From: Amylibacter sp.
Lineage (GTDB): Bacteria > Pseudomonadota > Alphaproteobacteria > Rhodobacterales > Rhodobacteraceae
NCBI GenBank assembly: GCA_016764475.1
Contig: JAESRV010000002.1
Coordinates: forward strand, 1-33,997
DNA length: 33,997 bases
Reading direction: 5' to 3'
Notes under the pieces: model-generated
Databases searched by the model: none
The model's input: the letters and a program-made list of their open reading frames with translations, nothing else
What the model was told of the DNA's origin: nothing
Shown here: positions 10,157 through 19,952 of the stretch, one piece after another
Position numbering within the stretch: the stretch's first letter is position 1
Layout of the letters: every line of letters starts with the position of its first letter
Translations under genes and position numbers: made by a program

Positions 10157-11212
10157 ATGAACCTATCTGATTTTGATTTTACCCTACCAGAAGAATTAAT
10201 TGCGTTGCGCCCGTTAAAGCCGCGCCCTTCGTCGCGCCTGCTGGTGGCGCAAAACAGTGAAATTGTGAACAGCCATTTTGCCGATATTTGCGATTACCTG
10301 CGCCCCGGCGATCGATTGGTGCTGAACAATACCAAGGTCATACCTGCGCGCCTGAACGGGCGCAGGCGGCGGGTTTCGGATCAGGGTGAAACTTTTGCCT
10401 CAGTGGAGTTTACCTTGATTTCGTGTGATACGGATGGCAACTGGCTGAGCCTTGCCAAACCCGCGCGGCGCTTGAAAATCGGTGAAGAGGTTCACTTTGA
10501 AGCAAGCCTGAAAGCAACTGTTTTATCAAAATCCAGTGACGGGGTCGGATTGAAGTTCAATATAACGGGCGATGCGTTTGATGCGGTTATAGCACAGATC
10601 GGCACCATGCCTTTGCCGCCCTATATTGCCGCAAAACGCCCTGCGGATGCACAAGATAATGATGATTATCAAACGGTTTTTGCCAAAAAACTGGGGGCGG
10701 TGGCCGCCCCCACGGCGTCATTGCATTTTGATGACGGGTTGCTGGATCAGCTGCGTCGGAACGGCATCGAATTTTCCGAAGTTACTTTGCACGTAGGCGC
10801 AGGCACGTTCCTGCCGGTTAAAACCGATGACATTGCCAATCACAAAATGCACTCTGAATGGGGGCAGGTTTCAGCGCAGGCGGCGGCGGAAATTACACGG
10901 ACAAAACACAGCGGCGGGCGCGTGATCCCTGTAGGCACAACAGCTTTGCGTTTGATCGAAACCGCCGCACGTGAAACAGGCAAAATTCAGGCGTGGAGTG
11001 GCGACACCGATATTTTCATCAAACCGGGGTTTAAATTTCATGTCACCGACGGTTTGATCACAAATTTCCACCTACCCAAATCGACATTATTAATGTTGGT
11101 ATCCGCGTTAATCGGGCTGGACAGATGCCGCGAAATCTATGATTACGCAATCCATGAAAGATATCGATTCTTTTCCTACGGGGACGGGTCATTACTATTT
11201 CCCCAACAATGA
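10157..11212 (+). CDS. queA: S-adenosylmethionine:tRNA ribosyltransferase-isomerase
   Basis: 351 aa; [88 protein letters not shown]. Confidence 0.96.
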   Translation: MNLSDFDFTLPEELIALRPLKPRPSSRLLVAQNSEIVNSHFADICDYLRPGDRLVLNNTKVIPARLNGRRRRVSDQGETFASVEFTLISCDTDGNWLSLAKPARRLKIGEEVHFEASLKATVLSKSSDGVGLKFNITGDAFDAVIAQIGTMPLPPYIAAKRPADAQDNDDYQTVFAKKLGAVAAPTASLHFDDGLLDQLRRNGIEFSEVTLHVGAGTFLPVKTDDIANHKMHSEWGQVSAQAAAEITRTKHSGGRVIPVGTTALRLIETAARETGKIQAWSGDTDIFIKPGFKFHVTDGLITNFHLPKSTLLMLVSALIGLDRCREIYDYAIHERYRFFSYGDGSLLFPQQ

Positions 11213-11304
11213 TAAATTAAAAACGACTATCGCAATGTCGCGCCTGAAATACACCAATTTCAGAAACGTGTTAGCATCGTCTGAAATGTGAACGGAGCCA
11301 GAAA

Positions 11305-12558
11305 ATGGGTACGGTTTTAAAGAATTCTTGGCCTTTATTTTTAGGCATGATGCTGTTGATGCTGGGTAATGGCCTGCAAGGGACATTGCTGGGTATTCGT
11401 GGTGCGTTGGAAGGTTTTTCAGCGAATACAATGGCTTGGGTGATGTCAGGTTATTTTATAGGCTTTCTGGGCGGTAGCCGTATGGCCCCTGAAATGATCC
11501 GCCGTGTGGGCCATGTGCGGGTGTTTGCGGCCCTTGCCTCATTGGTATCCGCCGCCCTTATCCTTTATGCCGCCGTGCCCAACGTGATTGCATGGTTCGG
11601 GTTGCGGATACTTATCGGCTTTTGCTTTTCAGGTGTTTATGTGGTTGCGGAAAGCTGGTTGAACGACAGTGCAACCAACGAAACCCGTGGCCAAACCCTG
11701 TCCCTTTACCTGATCGTGCAAATGATAGGCATTGTTGCCGCCCAAGGTGTTTTGAACTTCGCAGACCCCGGTGGATACACATTGTTCATCATTTCTTCAG
11801 TTCTGGTTTCGGTGTCTTTCGCGCCTATTTTGCTGTCGATCAGTCCTGCCCCTATGTTCAAAGCCACAAAACCGATGTCATTCAGACGGCTTTATGCGAC
11901 ATCCCCGACGGCTGTGGTTGGTACCCTTTTACTCGGCTCAATTTTTTCGGCACTTTTCGGCATGGCTTCGGTTTACGGCACGCAAAAAGGGCTGGATGTG
12001 CGCAGTATCACGCTTTTTGTAGCGATGATTTATATCGGCGGTATGATATGCCAGTACCCTATCGGCTGGGTCTCTGATCGTATGGATCGGCGGAAACTGA
12101 TTATTTATATGACGATAGTAGGGGCGGTTGCGATGGCAATAGCACCGTTTTTTACTGGTAATATCTATCTTCTGATGCTGCTGTCCTTCATTCTGGGTGG
12201 CATATGCAACCCGCTATATTCGCTCTACCTTGCCTATATGAATGATTACCTTGAACCTGATGATATGGCGGCCGCCTCTGGTGGTTTGATCTTTATCAGC
12301 GGATGTGGTGCCATCGGCGGCCCGTTTCTGGTTGGTTGGATGATGACCACATATGGGGCCGATAGCTTCTTTATCTACCTTGCTGTATTGTTAGGTTTAA
12401 GTGCCGCGTGGGCCTTGTTTCGTTCCACCGTGCGCGATGCGCCGAACGTTGCAGACACGGGCAGCTACGCCCATGTCGCCCCCGGCACTTCAGTTGTAGC
12501 GGTAGAGCTGGCAACAGAAGTTGCCATTGAAATGGCAGAAGAAGAGGGCGATACTTAA
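11305..12558 (+). CDS. MFS transporter
   Basis: 417 aa; about 12 hydrophobic segments; MFS loop motif GWVSDRMDRRKLI; NDSATNETRGQTLSLYLIVQMIG. Confidence 0.88.
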   Translation: MGTVLKNSWPLFLGMMLLMLGNGLQGTLLGIRGALEGFSANTMAWVMSGYFIGFLGGSRMAPEMIRRVGHVRVFAALASLVSAALILYAAVPNVIAWFGLRILIGFCFSGVYVVAESWLNDSATNETRGQTLSLYLIVQMIGIVAAQGVLNFADPGGYTLFIISSVLVSVSFAPILLSISPAPMFKATKPMSFRRLYATSPTAVVGTLLLGSIFSALFGMASVYGTQKGLDVRSITLFVAMIYIGGMICQYPIGWVSDRMDRRKLIIYMTIVGAVAMAIAPFFTGNIYLLMLLSFILGGICNPLYSLYLAYMNDYLEPDDMAAASGGLIFISGCGAIGGPFLVGWMMTTYGADSFFIYLAVLLGLSAAWALFRSTVRDAPNVADTGSYAHVAPGTSVVAVELATEVAIEMAEEEGDT

Positions 12559-12583
12559 TAGATAACGCTATGCAGGGGATATT

Positions 12584-13168
12584 ATGGCTGATTATGCAAA
12601 AATTATAAAATTCTGGATTAAAGAGACCGGGCCGGATGGCTGGTATAATGGCCCGCCGGAGTTAGACCAGACCATAAGGGACAAGTTTCAAAGCCAATGG
12701 CAGATAGCGCTTGATGGTGGATTTTCGGATTGGAAAGAAACCGCTGATGGCTGTTTGGGGTATCTGATTCTAACCGATCAGTTCCCCCGTAATATGTTTC
12801 GCAATGACCCGCGCGCATTTGCTACTGATCCTATGGCTCGCGCTGTGGCTACATATGCGATTGAAAAAGATTTTGATTTGCAGGTGGGCCGTGCCGCACA
12901 AGAGTTTTTCTACCTGCCGTTTGAACATTCCGAAGATATGGCTGATCAAAAGCTGTGTGTGGCACATATTTCCACACGGATGGACGATCATGATGATTTT
13001 TTGTTACATGCGCGCGTACATCAGGAAATTATCCAGAAGTTTGGCAGGTTTCCATATAGAAACAAGGCATTAGGTCGAAGTTCATCTGAAGTGGAACAGA
13101 CGTTTATAGATCAAAACGGCTATATGGCCATCCTGCAAAAACTGGAAAAACAAAGCGATCACAGCTAG
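12584..13168 (+). CDS. DUF924 family protein
   Basis: 194 aa; LGYLILTDQFPRNMFRNDPRAFATDPMAR, YLPFEHSEDMADQ, FGRFPYRNKALGR typical of DUF924. Confidence 0.9.
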   Translation: MADYAKIIKFWIKETGPDGWYNGPPELDQTIRDKFQSQWQIALDGGFSDWKETADGCLGYLILTDQFPRNMFRNDPRAFATDPMARAVATYAIEKDFDLQVGRAAQEFFYLPFEHSEDMADQKLCVAHISTRMDDHDDFLLHARVHQEIIQKFGRFPYRNKALGRSSSEVEQTFIDQNGYMAILQKLEKQSDHS

Positions 13169-13212
13169 GCTTGTATTTTAAACTGAAATCCAGCATAAAG
13201 ATTGTGAAAAAG

Positions 13213-13226
13213 GTTTAACGTTAAAC
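13213..13226. promoter_or_regulatory. 14-bp perfect palindrome upstream of lpdA
   Basis: GTTTAACGTTAAAC, in the AT-rich DUF924-lpdA intergenic region 24 bp before the lpdA ATG. Confidence 0.4.
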
Positions 13227-13249
13227 TAAATAATTTAAAGGGTACTCAG

Positions 13250-14644
13250 ATGGCTGCAAAAACCTATGATATGATCGTTATCGGGGCCGGGCCGGGTGGT
13301 TATGTGGCCGCTATTCGGGGCGCACAACTGGGCCTGACTGTGGCTATTGTTGAACGCGAACATATGGGTGGTATTTGCCTGAATTGGGGCTGTATCCCCA
13401 CCAAAGCTTTGCTGCGTTCATCCGAAATTTACCACCTGATGCACCGTGCATCCGAATTTGGCCTGTCTGCGGATAATATATCCTATGATCTGGATGCGGT
13501 GGTGAAACGCTCACGCGGGGTGGCCGCACAGCTGAACGCGGGCATCGGGCATTTGTTGAAGAAGAACAAAGTTACGGCGATTATGGGCGAAGCTACACTT
13601 GTGGCCAAAGGCAAGGTCTCGGTCAAAACCGCCAAAGGCACTGAAGAACTGACAGGCAAAAACATTATTCTGGCTACAGGTGCGCGTGCGCGTGAATTGC
13701 CGGGATTGGAAGCAGACGGGAAACGGGTCTGGACCTATAAATCCGCCCTGACCCCCCCCCATATGCCCAAGAAGCTTCTGGTCATCGGATCAGGGGCTAT
13801 CGGTATTGAATTTGCCAGTTTTTACAACACTTTAGGGGCTGATACTACAGTGGTTGAAGTGATGGATCGCATCCTGCCTGTAGAAGATAAAGAGATCGCT
13901 TTGTTTGCTAAAAAGCAGTTCAAAAAACAGGGCATGACGATCATGGAAAAAGCCATGGTCAAGAAGCTGGATCGTGGCAAAGACAGCGTTATCGCCCATA
14001 TCGAAAGTAAAGGTAAGGTCGAAAAGGTCGCGTTTGATACCGTGATTTCCGCCGTCGGCATTGTTGGCAATGTCGAAGGGTTGGGGCTTGAAAAACTGGG
14101 CATCAAAGAAGACCGCAGCCATGTGGTGACAGACGCGTACTGCCGCACCAACGTGGACGGCATATTTGCCATCGGCGATCTGGCAGCACCGCCTTGGTTG
14201 GCCCATAAAGCATCCCACGAAGGGGTGATGGTGGCTGAATTGATCGCAGGGCAAAAACCACATCCAGTGAAGCCTGAAAGCATTGCCGGCTGTACCTATT
14301 GCCACCCGCAAATAGCATCCGTGGGCTACACTGAAGCTGCCGCCAAGGAAAAGGGATATACCATCAAAGTCGGGCGTTTCCCTTTCATGGGCAACGGCAA
14401 AGCTATTGCACTGGGTGAGGCCGAAGGCATGGTCAAAACCATATTCGACGCTAAAACAGGTGAACTGTTGGGCGCCCATATGATAGGGGCCGAGGTCACC
14501 GAAATGATCCAAGGCTACGTTATTGGCCGCCAGTTGGAAACCACCGAAGAAGACCTGATGAACACGGTTTTCCCGCATCCGACTTTGTCAGAAATGATGC
14601 ACGAAAGCGTGTTGGATGCTTATGGCAAGGTTATTCATATGTAG
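13250..14644 (+). CDS. lpdA: Dihydrolipoyl dehydrogenase
   Basis: 464 aa; GAGPGGYVAAIRGAQLG, redox-active GGICLNWGCIPTKALL, GSGAIGIEFASFY, AIGDLAAPPWLAHKASHEG, C-terminal HPHPTLSE-like FPHPTLSEMMHESVLDAYG. Confidence 0.97.
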   Translation: MAAKTYDMIVIGAGPGGYVAAIRGAQLGLTVAIVEREHMGGICLNWGCIPTKALLRSSEIYHLMHRASEFGLSADNISYDLDAVVKRSRGVAAQLNAGIGHLLKKNKVTAIMGEATLVAKGKVSVKTAKGTEELTGKNIILATGARARELPGLEADGKRVWTYKSALTPPHMPKKLLVIGSGAIGIEFASFYNTLGADTTVVEVMDRILPVEDKEIALFAKKQFKKQGMTIMEKAMVKKLDRGKDSVIAHIESKGKVEKVAFDTVISAVGIVGNVEGLGLEKLGIKEDRSHVVTDAYCRTNVDGIFAIGDLAAPPWLAHKASHEGVMVAELIAGQKPHPVKPESIAGCTYCHPQIASVGYTEAAAKEKGYTIKVGRFPFMGNGKAIALGEAEGMVKTIFDAKTGELLGAHMIGAEVTEMIQGYVIGRQLETTEEDLMNTVFPHPTLSEMMHESVLDAYGKVIHM

Positions 14645-14649
14645 GTAGA

Positions 14650-14681
14650 CGTTTCGACTTTAAGTCGAAACGCTTTAAGCG
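14650..14681. terminator. Possible bidirectional hairpin terminator between convergent lpdA and VIT1-like genes
   Basis: CGTTTCGACTT-t-AAGTCGAAACG perfect inverted repeat immediately followed by CGCTT-t-AAGCG; no long T tract, so termination function is uncertain. Confidence 0.55.
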
Positions 14682-15409
14682 AAAGCTAAACCGACGATAT
14701 AAGCCACTGAAGCACAAACTCCGCCCACCAAAACGGTTTCACCGACACAGCGCAGGATGTTGTCGCGGATCACCATGTAGCGCAGCAAGCCAAGGATGCA
14801 AAGTGCGCCGAACGTGGCAAATACTGACAGGTTGAAGGTGGATGCAACGGGTTCCAATACGAAATACGGGATCAGCGGGATCACACCGAAAACGATGAAA
14901 GAACTGAATGTGGCCAGCCCGTTCATCGCAGGGTTTTCATCTGCGGGATCAGCCATACCGATCTCATAGGCCATCATGAAGTCGCCGTAATAGTCGGGAT
15001 AACGTTCCAGAATATCGGCCATGCCGTTGGCATCTTTTAGCGTCATGCCCTTGTCAGACAATATCTCGATGGTCTCACGGCGTTCCATTTCAGGGTTGTT
15101 TTTAATTTCGTAAATTTCTTTATCGCGCACCGAATGATACAGGTCTTTTTCAGACCGCGCTGACAGAAACTCGCCTAAGCCCATGGCCGTGGCATCGGCA
15201 AACAGGTTGGCAAATCCAAACAGCAAAACGGCAATACCACCGACTTGCGCCACCCCTTCGGCACCCGCACCGGCAAAGCCTGCCACAACCGCAAATGTGG
15301 TGACAATACCGTCATTGCCGCCGTAAATGATCTGCTTCAGGAACTCGCCCATCTTGCTGATATGGTGTTCGCGGCCTTTGTGTTCGGCTAGGGTTTCAAA
15401 TTCGCTCAT
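14675..15409 (-). CDS. VIT1/CCC1 family iron/manganese transporter-like protein
   Basis: 244 aa; IIYGGNDGIVTTFAVVAGFAGAG, FANLFADATAMGLGEFLSARSEKDLY, C-terminal TM pair. Confidence 0.88.
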   Translation of the reverse strand: MSEFETLAEHKGREHHISKMGEFLKQIIYGGNDGIVTTFAVVAGFAGAGAEGVAQVGGIAVLLFGFANLFADATAMGLGEFLSARSEKDLYHSVRDKEIYEIKNNPEMERRETIEILSDKGMTLKDANGMADILERYPDYYGDFMMAYEIGMADPADENPAMNGLATFSSFIVFGVIPLIPYFVLEPVASTFNLSVFATFGALCILGLLRYMVIRDNILRCVGETVLVGGVCASVAYIVGLAFA

Positions 15410-15453
15410 TGGGTATGCCTTGTCAGTTGTATCGTAATTTACTGTGATTAACC

Positions 15454-15485
15454 AAAAAGGGCCACCCTGTGTTTAGAGCGGCCCT
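15454..15485 (-). terminator. Rho-independent terminator downstream of the peroxiredoxin gene
   Basis: On -: AGGGCCGC...GTGGCCCT (one G-U pair) followed by TTTTTGG. Confidence 0.75.
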
Positions 15486-15507
15486 AAAATATTGTCTTTG
15501 AAACGAT

Positions 15508-16047
15508 TTAGGCGACTTTTGCACCGTCCAAATGCTTCAAAACATTCTCGGGTGAGCTTTCACCATAAGGGTCGTCCGCATGGTTATCGGCTTTGCCCGG
15601 CTCTTCAAACCAAGCTTCAACCACACCGTTGTTGATAATGGCTGCATAACGCCAAGACCGCATACCAAAGCCCAAATTGTCTTTGTCTACCAACATGCCA
15701 ACTTTACGGGCAAACTCGCCTGAACCGTCGGGAATGACGTTCACATTTTTCAAATTCTGCCCTTGGGCCCACTTGTTCATCACAAAGCTGTCGTTCACCG
15801 ACATGCAGTAAATCGCATCAATGCCTTTGTCTTTGAAAGCTTCGAAATTATTTTCAAAACCGGGCAGTTGATAGGTGGAACATGTGGGGGTAAAGGCCCC
15901 CGGCAATGAAAACAAAACGACGCGTTTGTTTGCAAAATAATCCGCAGTGGTTTTATTTTCCCAACGAAACGGATTGTCGCCGCCAATGCTTTCGTCACGC
16001 ACACGGGTGTGGAATGTTACGTCGGGAAGGGGGGTGCCGTTTTTCAT
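15508..16047 (-). CDS. Peroxiredoxin (Prx5/AHP1-type)
   Basis: 179 aa; VVLFSLPGAFTPTCSTYQLPGFE active-site motif; IYCMSVNDSFVMNKWAQ; RSWRYAAIINNGVVEAWFEEPG. Confidence 0.93.
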   Translation of the reverse strand: MKNGTPLPDVTFHTRVRDESIGGDNPFRWENKTTADYFANKRVVLFSLPGAFTPTCSTYQLPGFENNFEAFKDKGIDAIYCMSVNDSFVMNKWAQGQNLKNVNVIPDGSGEFARKVGMLVDKDNLGFGMRSWRYAAIINNGVVEAWFEEPGKADNHADDPYGESSPENVLKHLDGAKVA

Positions 16048-16220
16048 CTGTATTGTCCTTGTAAGTGGGGAGTTTTGTTAGGTTCTGATCTATGCTTTTC
16101 ACTTCCAGTTGCAATAAAGAACTGCGCTATTACATCATCTTGCGACATTATTTCGCAATTAACGCGGGACATTATGTTTTACGCGATATATCATGGGGCA
16201 AGCAACAAAGGTGCCGCCCC

Positions 16221-17171
16221 ATGCGCGATCTTAATATCCCTTCTGAACGTCACCCTGAAAAGGCCCATAAGCCTGATAATGCCCAACCGAAAAAGCCTAA
16301 ATGGATCAGGGTTAAGGCCCCTATCGGTAAGGGTTATAATGAAACCCGCAAGATCATGCGCGACAATAATCTGGTGACCGTGTGTGAAGAGGCAGGTTGC
16401 CCGAATGTGGGTGAATGCTGGAACCAAGGCCACGCCACGATGATGATCATGGGCGGGATTTGTACGCGGGCCTGTACGTTTTGTAACATTGCCACAGGTA
16501 AACCAACAGAGGATCTGGATGTGTTTGAGCCGGGCCGTGTGGCGGCAGCGGTGAAAAAGCTGGGGCTGAAACACGTGGTGATCACCTCTGTTGACCGTGA
16601 CGATATCAAGGATGGCGGGGCGGAACATTTTGCCCAAACCATTCGTGCGGTGCGCAAGCAATCGCCAGAAACGACGATTGAAGTTCTGACACCCGATTTT
16701 ATTCGATGTGATAACAGTGCCTTGGAAGCCGTTGTTGAAGCGCGTCCCGACGTGTTCAATCACAATCTGGAAACTGTGCCGGGCCTATACCCAGAAGTAC
16801 GCCCTGGTGCGCGTTACTTCCATTCCTTGCGCTTGTTGCAACGGGTTAAAGAGCTGGATCCATCCATGTTCACCAAATCCGGCATCATGGTGGGTTTAGG
16901 CGAAAATCGCCAATCGGTGATGCAGGTGATGGAAGATATGCGCGCCGCCGATCTGGATTTTTTAACCATCGGGCAATATTTGCAACCAACGCCCAAGCAC
17001 CACGCTTTGGATCGGTTTGTGACACCGGAAGAATTTAAAGCTTATGAAAAAGCCGCTTATGGCAAAGGCTTTTTGATGGTGTCAGCCACGCCGCTGACCC
17101 GTTCAAGTTATCACGCAGGCGATGATTTTGCGCGTCTTCGTGCCGCCCGCGACAAAGCGTTAAGCCGATAG
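16221..17171 (+). CDS. lipA: Lipoyl synthase (radical SAM)
   Basis: In-frame ATG at 16221 ([17 protein letters not shown]...) preferred over the 16092 ORF start; [39 protein letters not shown] (both FeS motifs), C-terminal [13 protein letters not shown]. Confidence 0.95.
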   Translation: MRDLNIPSERHPEKAHKPDNAQPKKPKWIRVKAPIGKGYNETRKIMRDNNLVTVCEEAGCPNVGECWNQGHATMMIMGGICTRACTFCNIATGKPTEDLDVFEPGRVAAAVKKLGLKHVVITSVDRDDIKDGGAEHFAQTIRAVRKQSPETTIEVLTPDFIRCDNSALEAVVEARPDVFNHNLETVPGLYPEVRPGARYFHSLRLLQRVKELDPSMFTKSGIMVGLGENRQSVMQVMEDMRAADLDFLTIGQYLQPTPKHHALDRFVTPEEFKAYEKAAYGKGFLMVSATPLTRSSYHAGDDFARLRAARDKALSR

Positions 17172-17202
17172 GCAAAATACGCTTCGTCGGGGATGTCTAG
17201 AT

Positions 17203-18762
17203 TTAGCGTTTAGGCCTGCGCCCTTTAGGTTTGCCTTTACCTTTGCCACCGCCGCCAAACTTTCTGTTTGGATTTGGCCGCGCACGGCCTTTGCGGCCTT
17301 CTGGCTTTTCTGCCATCGGGATAATCGCTGCGGTCAGGCCCTCAAGATGGGCCACGGGGATCGGTTTTTTGATCAACCGTTCAATATCACGCAACTGTTT
17401 TTGCTCATCAGGGGCGCAAAATGAAATAGCGTGCCCCGAAGCACCGGCACGCGCGGTGCGGCCAATACGGTGAACATAAGATTCAGGCACATTAGGCAGA
17501 TCATAGTTAATCACGATCTCAATGCCAGGAATATCAATGCCACGTGCGGCAATATCAGTGGCGATCAAAACGGCAGTTTTATTCTTGCGAAAATCCTCTA
17601 ACGCCCGTTGGCGTTGGCCTTGGGATTTGTTGCCGTGGATGGCGTCGGCCTTAACATCTTGTGTTGCCAACCACTTAACCAGCTTATCGGCACCGTGTTT
17701 GGTGCGCGAAAATACCAAAACGCGTTTGCCTAGATTTTGCTTAACGATGCGTTCCAGTGCCAGACCTTTGTTCATCTTGACCAGATGCATCAGCTTTTGC
17801 GTGACCTTTTCGGCCGTGGTATTTTCGGGCGCGACGGCCACATTTACCGGGTCATTCAGGTGATCTTTGGCCAGTTCACGGATCATTTTCGGCATGGTGG
17901 CGGAAAACAGCAGTGTTTGGCGATCTTTGGCCAGTTTAGGCAAAATGCGTTTGATAGAGGGCATAAAGCCGATGTCCATCATCTGATCCGCTTCATCCAA
18001 AACAATGTAATCTGTCAGATCAAGACGCAGGGCGCGTTGATCAACCAAGTCTTCCAGGCGGCCAGGGGTGGCGACCAGAATATCCACGCCGCGCGATAAG
18101 GCCTGCATTTGCCTGCGAATAGGGGCGCCACCAATGGCAACCGCGAAATCAAGCGGTAGTTTCCTACCCATATCTTGCAGGTTTTTATGGATCTGGATCG
18201 CCAGTTCACGCGTTGGTGTCAGGATCAACACCCGTGTGGAACGACCCATTCTATCAATCGGGTCGTGCAACAAACGGTGCAGGATCGGCAGCGAAAACGC
18301 GGCGGTTTTACCAGTGCCGGTTTGGGCAAGGCCCACAATATCACGGCCCTTCAGAACCGCAGGAATAGCTTGCGCCTGAATCGGCGTGGGCGTGGTATAA
18401 CCCAGAAACGACAAAGCTTTGACCAGCATCGGGTCAAGGCCCAATGCATCAAAGGCGGACGCGTCGCTTTTTGGCGTTTCTTCTTTGATCTTGGCCTCAG
18501 CCGCTTTTTCTTTTGGGGTGCGTTTTTTGGGGCGCGGGCGCGGGGCCTCACCCTCTAGAACGGCAAAGTTAGCACCGGCTTTACGACCGGTTTCCGTATC
18601 GGTCTGTATATCAAAAGATACACGAAGACCTTCTGCTAAGTCTTTCATCCCAGAGGCTTTTAAAGCCTTCATATGTACGAATACATCGTTCTCATCGGTA
18701 TCGGGTTTAATGAATCCCATACCCTTTTTGGCGTCATACCAAAGCACAGTTCCTGTCAGCAT
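17203..18762 (-). CDS. DEAD-box RNA helicase (RhlE-like core) with N-terminal cold-shock domain
   Basis: N-term CSD MLTGTVLWYDAKKGMGFIKPDTDENDVFVHMKAL (RNP1 KGMGFI, RNP2 VFVH), Pro/Lys/Glu linker, then helicase motifs AQTGTGKTAAF, PTRELAIQ, VLDEADQMMD, FSATMP, ATDIAARGIDIP, HRIGRTARAGASG; basic Gly-rich C-terminus. Confidence 0.94.
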   Translation of the reverse strand: MLTGTVLWYDAKKGMGFIKPDTDENDVFVHMKALKASGMKDLAEGLRVSFDIQTDTETGRKAGANFAVLEGEAPRPRPKKRTPKEKAAEAKIKEETPKSDASAFDALGLDPMLVKALSFLGYTTPTPIQAQAIPAVLKGRDIVGLAQTGTGKTAAFSLPILHRLLHDPIDRMGRSTRVLILTPTRELAIQIHKNLQDMGRKLPLDFAVAIGGAPIRRQMQALSRGVDILVATPGRLEDLVDQRALRLDLTDYIVLDEADQMMDIGFMPSIKRILPKLAKDRQTLLFSATMPKMIRELAKDHLNDPVNVAVAPENTTAEKVTQKLMHLVKMNKGLALERIVKQNLGKRVLVFSRTKHGADKLVKWLATQDVKADAIHGNKSQGQRQRALEDFRKNKTAVLIATDIAARGIDIPGIEIVINYDLPNVPESYVHRIGRTARAGASGHAISFCAPDEQKQLRDIERLIKKPIPVAHLEGLTAAIIPMAEKPEGRKGRARPNPNRKFGGGGKGKGKPKGRRPKR

Positions 18763-18875
18763 ATTGCTCTTTCAAAAGGGCGCAGCCGTCTATTACAGGT
18801 GCGCGTTAAGGGATTGGCAAGGGTGCCGTTATCCCGAATGCTGGCTTCAATAGGGTTTTGGGATTTAAGTCAAGC

Positions 18876-19943
18876 CTATAGATCAAGTACTACTTTGGCG
18901 AAGCGGCGTTGCAACAGGGGTGAGCGGTGGGCGGTGCGCAATAATGTACGCAGGAGCAAGCGTAATGCGGGATGGGTGGATGTGATCACATGACGTGCGC
19001 GTTCGGATTGTTTGATGGTCTTTTTGCCAACAGGGTGGCGTGCATCGTGATAACCGTCAGTGGTATCCGTTACGATACGTTCGGCCAAATCCACCGCATC
19101 GGCAATGCCAAGGTTCATCCCGCGCCCGCCTATGGGTGAATGGCAATGTGCGGCGTCACCTGCCAGAAATACGCGGCCCACCTGGTAGTTTTCGGCTTGT
19201 CGTACCGAAACTTTAAAATTCCCGATACGGTTAATATGGCGGATGTTCATCGGAACCGGCAGGGCAGGCAGGGCATGGGGGCGATTTGCAATCACCCTGA
19301 AGCGATTCTTGGCCAAGGGTACCACCACCACAACACCGCCATCATCCAGTAAAAAACCCTGAAAGGCCCGGGGGGCTTTCCAGCTTTTAACCTCGACATC
19401 TGCGATCGACCAAAGTTCGGGTAATTCATAGCCGATAAAAGGGATGTGCAAGGCATCGCGCACAGTAGAGTTCACACCGTCGGCCCCTATGACCGTGTCA
19501 AAACGAAAGGCTTTGCCCAGAATACTGACGGATATACCCGTGTCATTTTGTGATAATGACAGTAATTCGGCGCCATAATTAACCTTGCCCCCAAGGGCGC
19601 AAAACGCATCATATAAATGGGTTTCAGTACGATCCTGAGGCAATCCGAACAGGCGTTTGTTTGGGCCTTTAAATGTATTTAACTTGATACTCGCTATGGG
19701 CCTGCCACGTTTATGAAACAGGGCCCGCTGTATTGGAATGGCTTCACTGCGGATGGTTTTGGCTACACCCGAAGGTGTCAATAAATTCATTGAACGCGGC
19801 AATATCCCCACAGCGCGCGACAGGTTCGAGCCGGTTTTTCGTTTTTCGATCACCACAGGCATGATACCGCGCCGCGCCAGCTCTAGGGCGGCGGTTAGTC
19901 CGGTGGGGCCGGCACCTACAATCAAGACTTTGGGGGCAGACAT
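18876..19943 (-). CDS. FAD-dependent aromatic-type monooxygenase (PheA/UbiH-like)
   Basis: 355 aa; GAGPTGLTAALELARRGIMPVVIEK (GxGxxG), VIGADGVNSTVRDAL (DG motif), VFLAGDAAHCHSPIGGRGMNLGIADAVDLAER (GD motif). Confidence 0.9.
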   Translation of the reverse strand: MSAPKVLIVGAGPTGLTAALELARRGIMPVVIEKRKTGSNLSRAVGILPRSMNLLTPSGVAKTIRSEAIPIQRALFHKRGRPIASIKLNTFKGPNKRLFGLPQDRTETHLYDAFCALGGKVNYGAELLSLSQNDTGISVSILGKAFRFDTVIGADGVNSTVRDALHIPFIGYELPELWSIADVEVKSWKAPRAFQGFLLDDGGVVVVVPLAKNRFRVIANRPHALPALPVPMNIRHINRIGNFKVSVRQAENYQVGRVFLAGDAAHCHSPIGGRGMNLGIADAVDLAERIVTDTTDGYHDARHPVGKKTIKQSERARHVITSTHPALRLLLRTLLRTAHRSPLLQRRFAKVVLDL

Positions 19944-19952
19944 AGCATTCCC

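Noticed and set aside
13832-14578. 248-aa antisense ORF opposite lpdA
   Set aside because: Fully inside a confidently assigned core gene; composition (His/Phe/Cys-rich, no recognisable motif) is typical of shadow ORFs.
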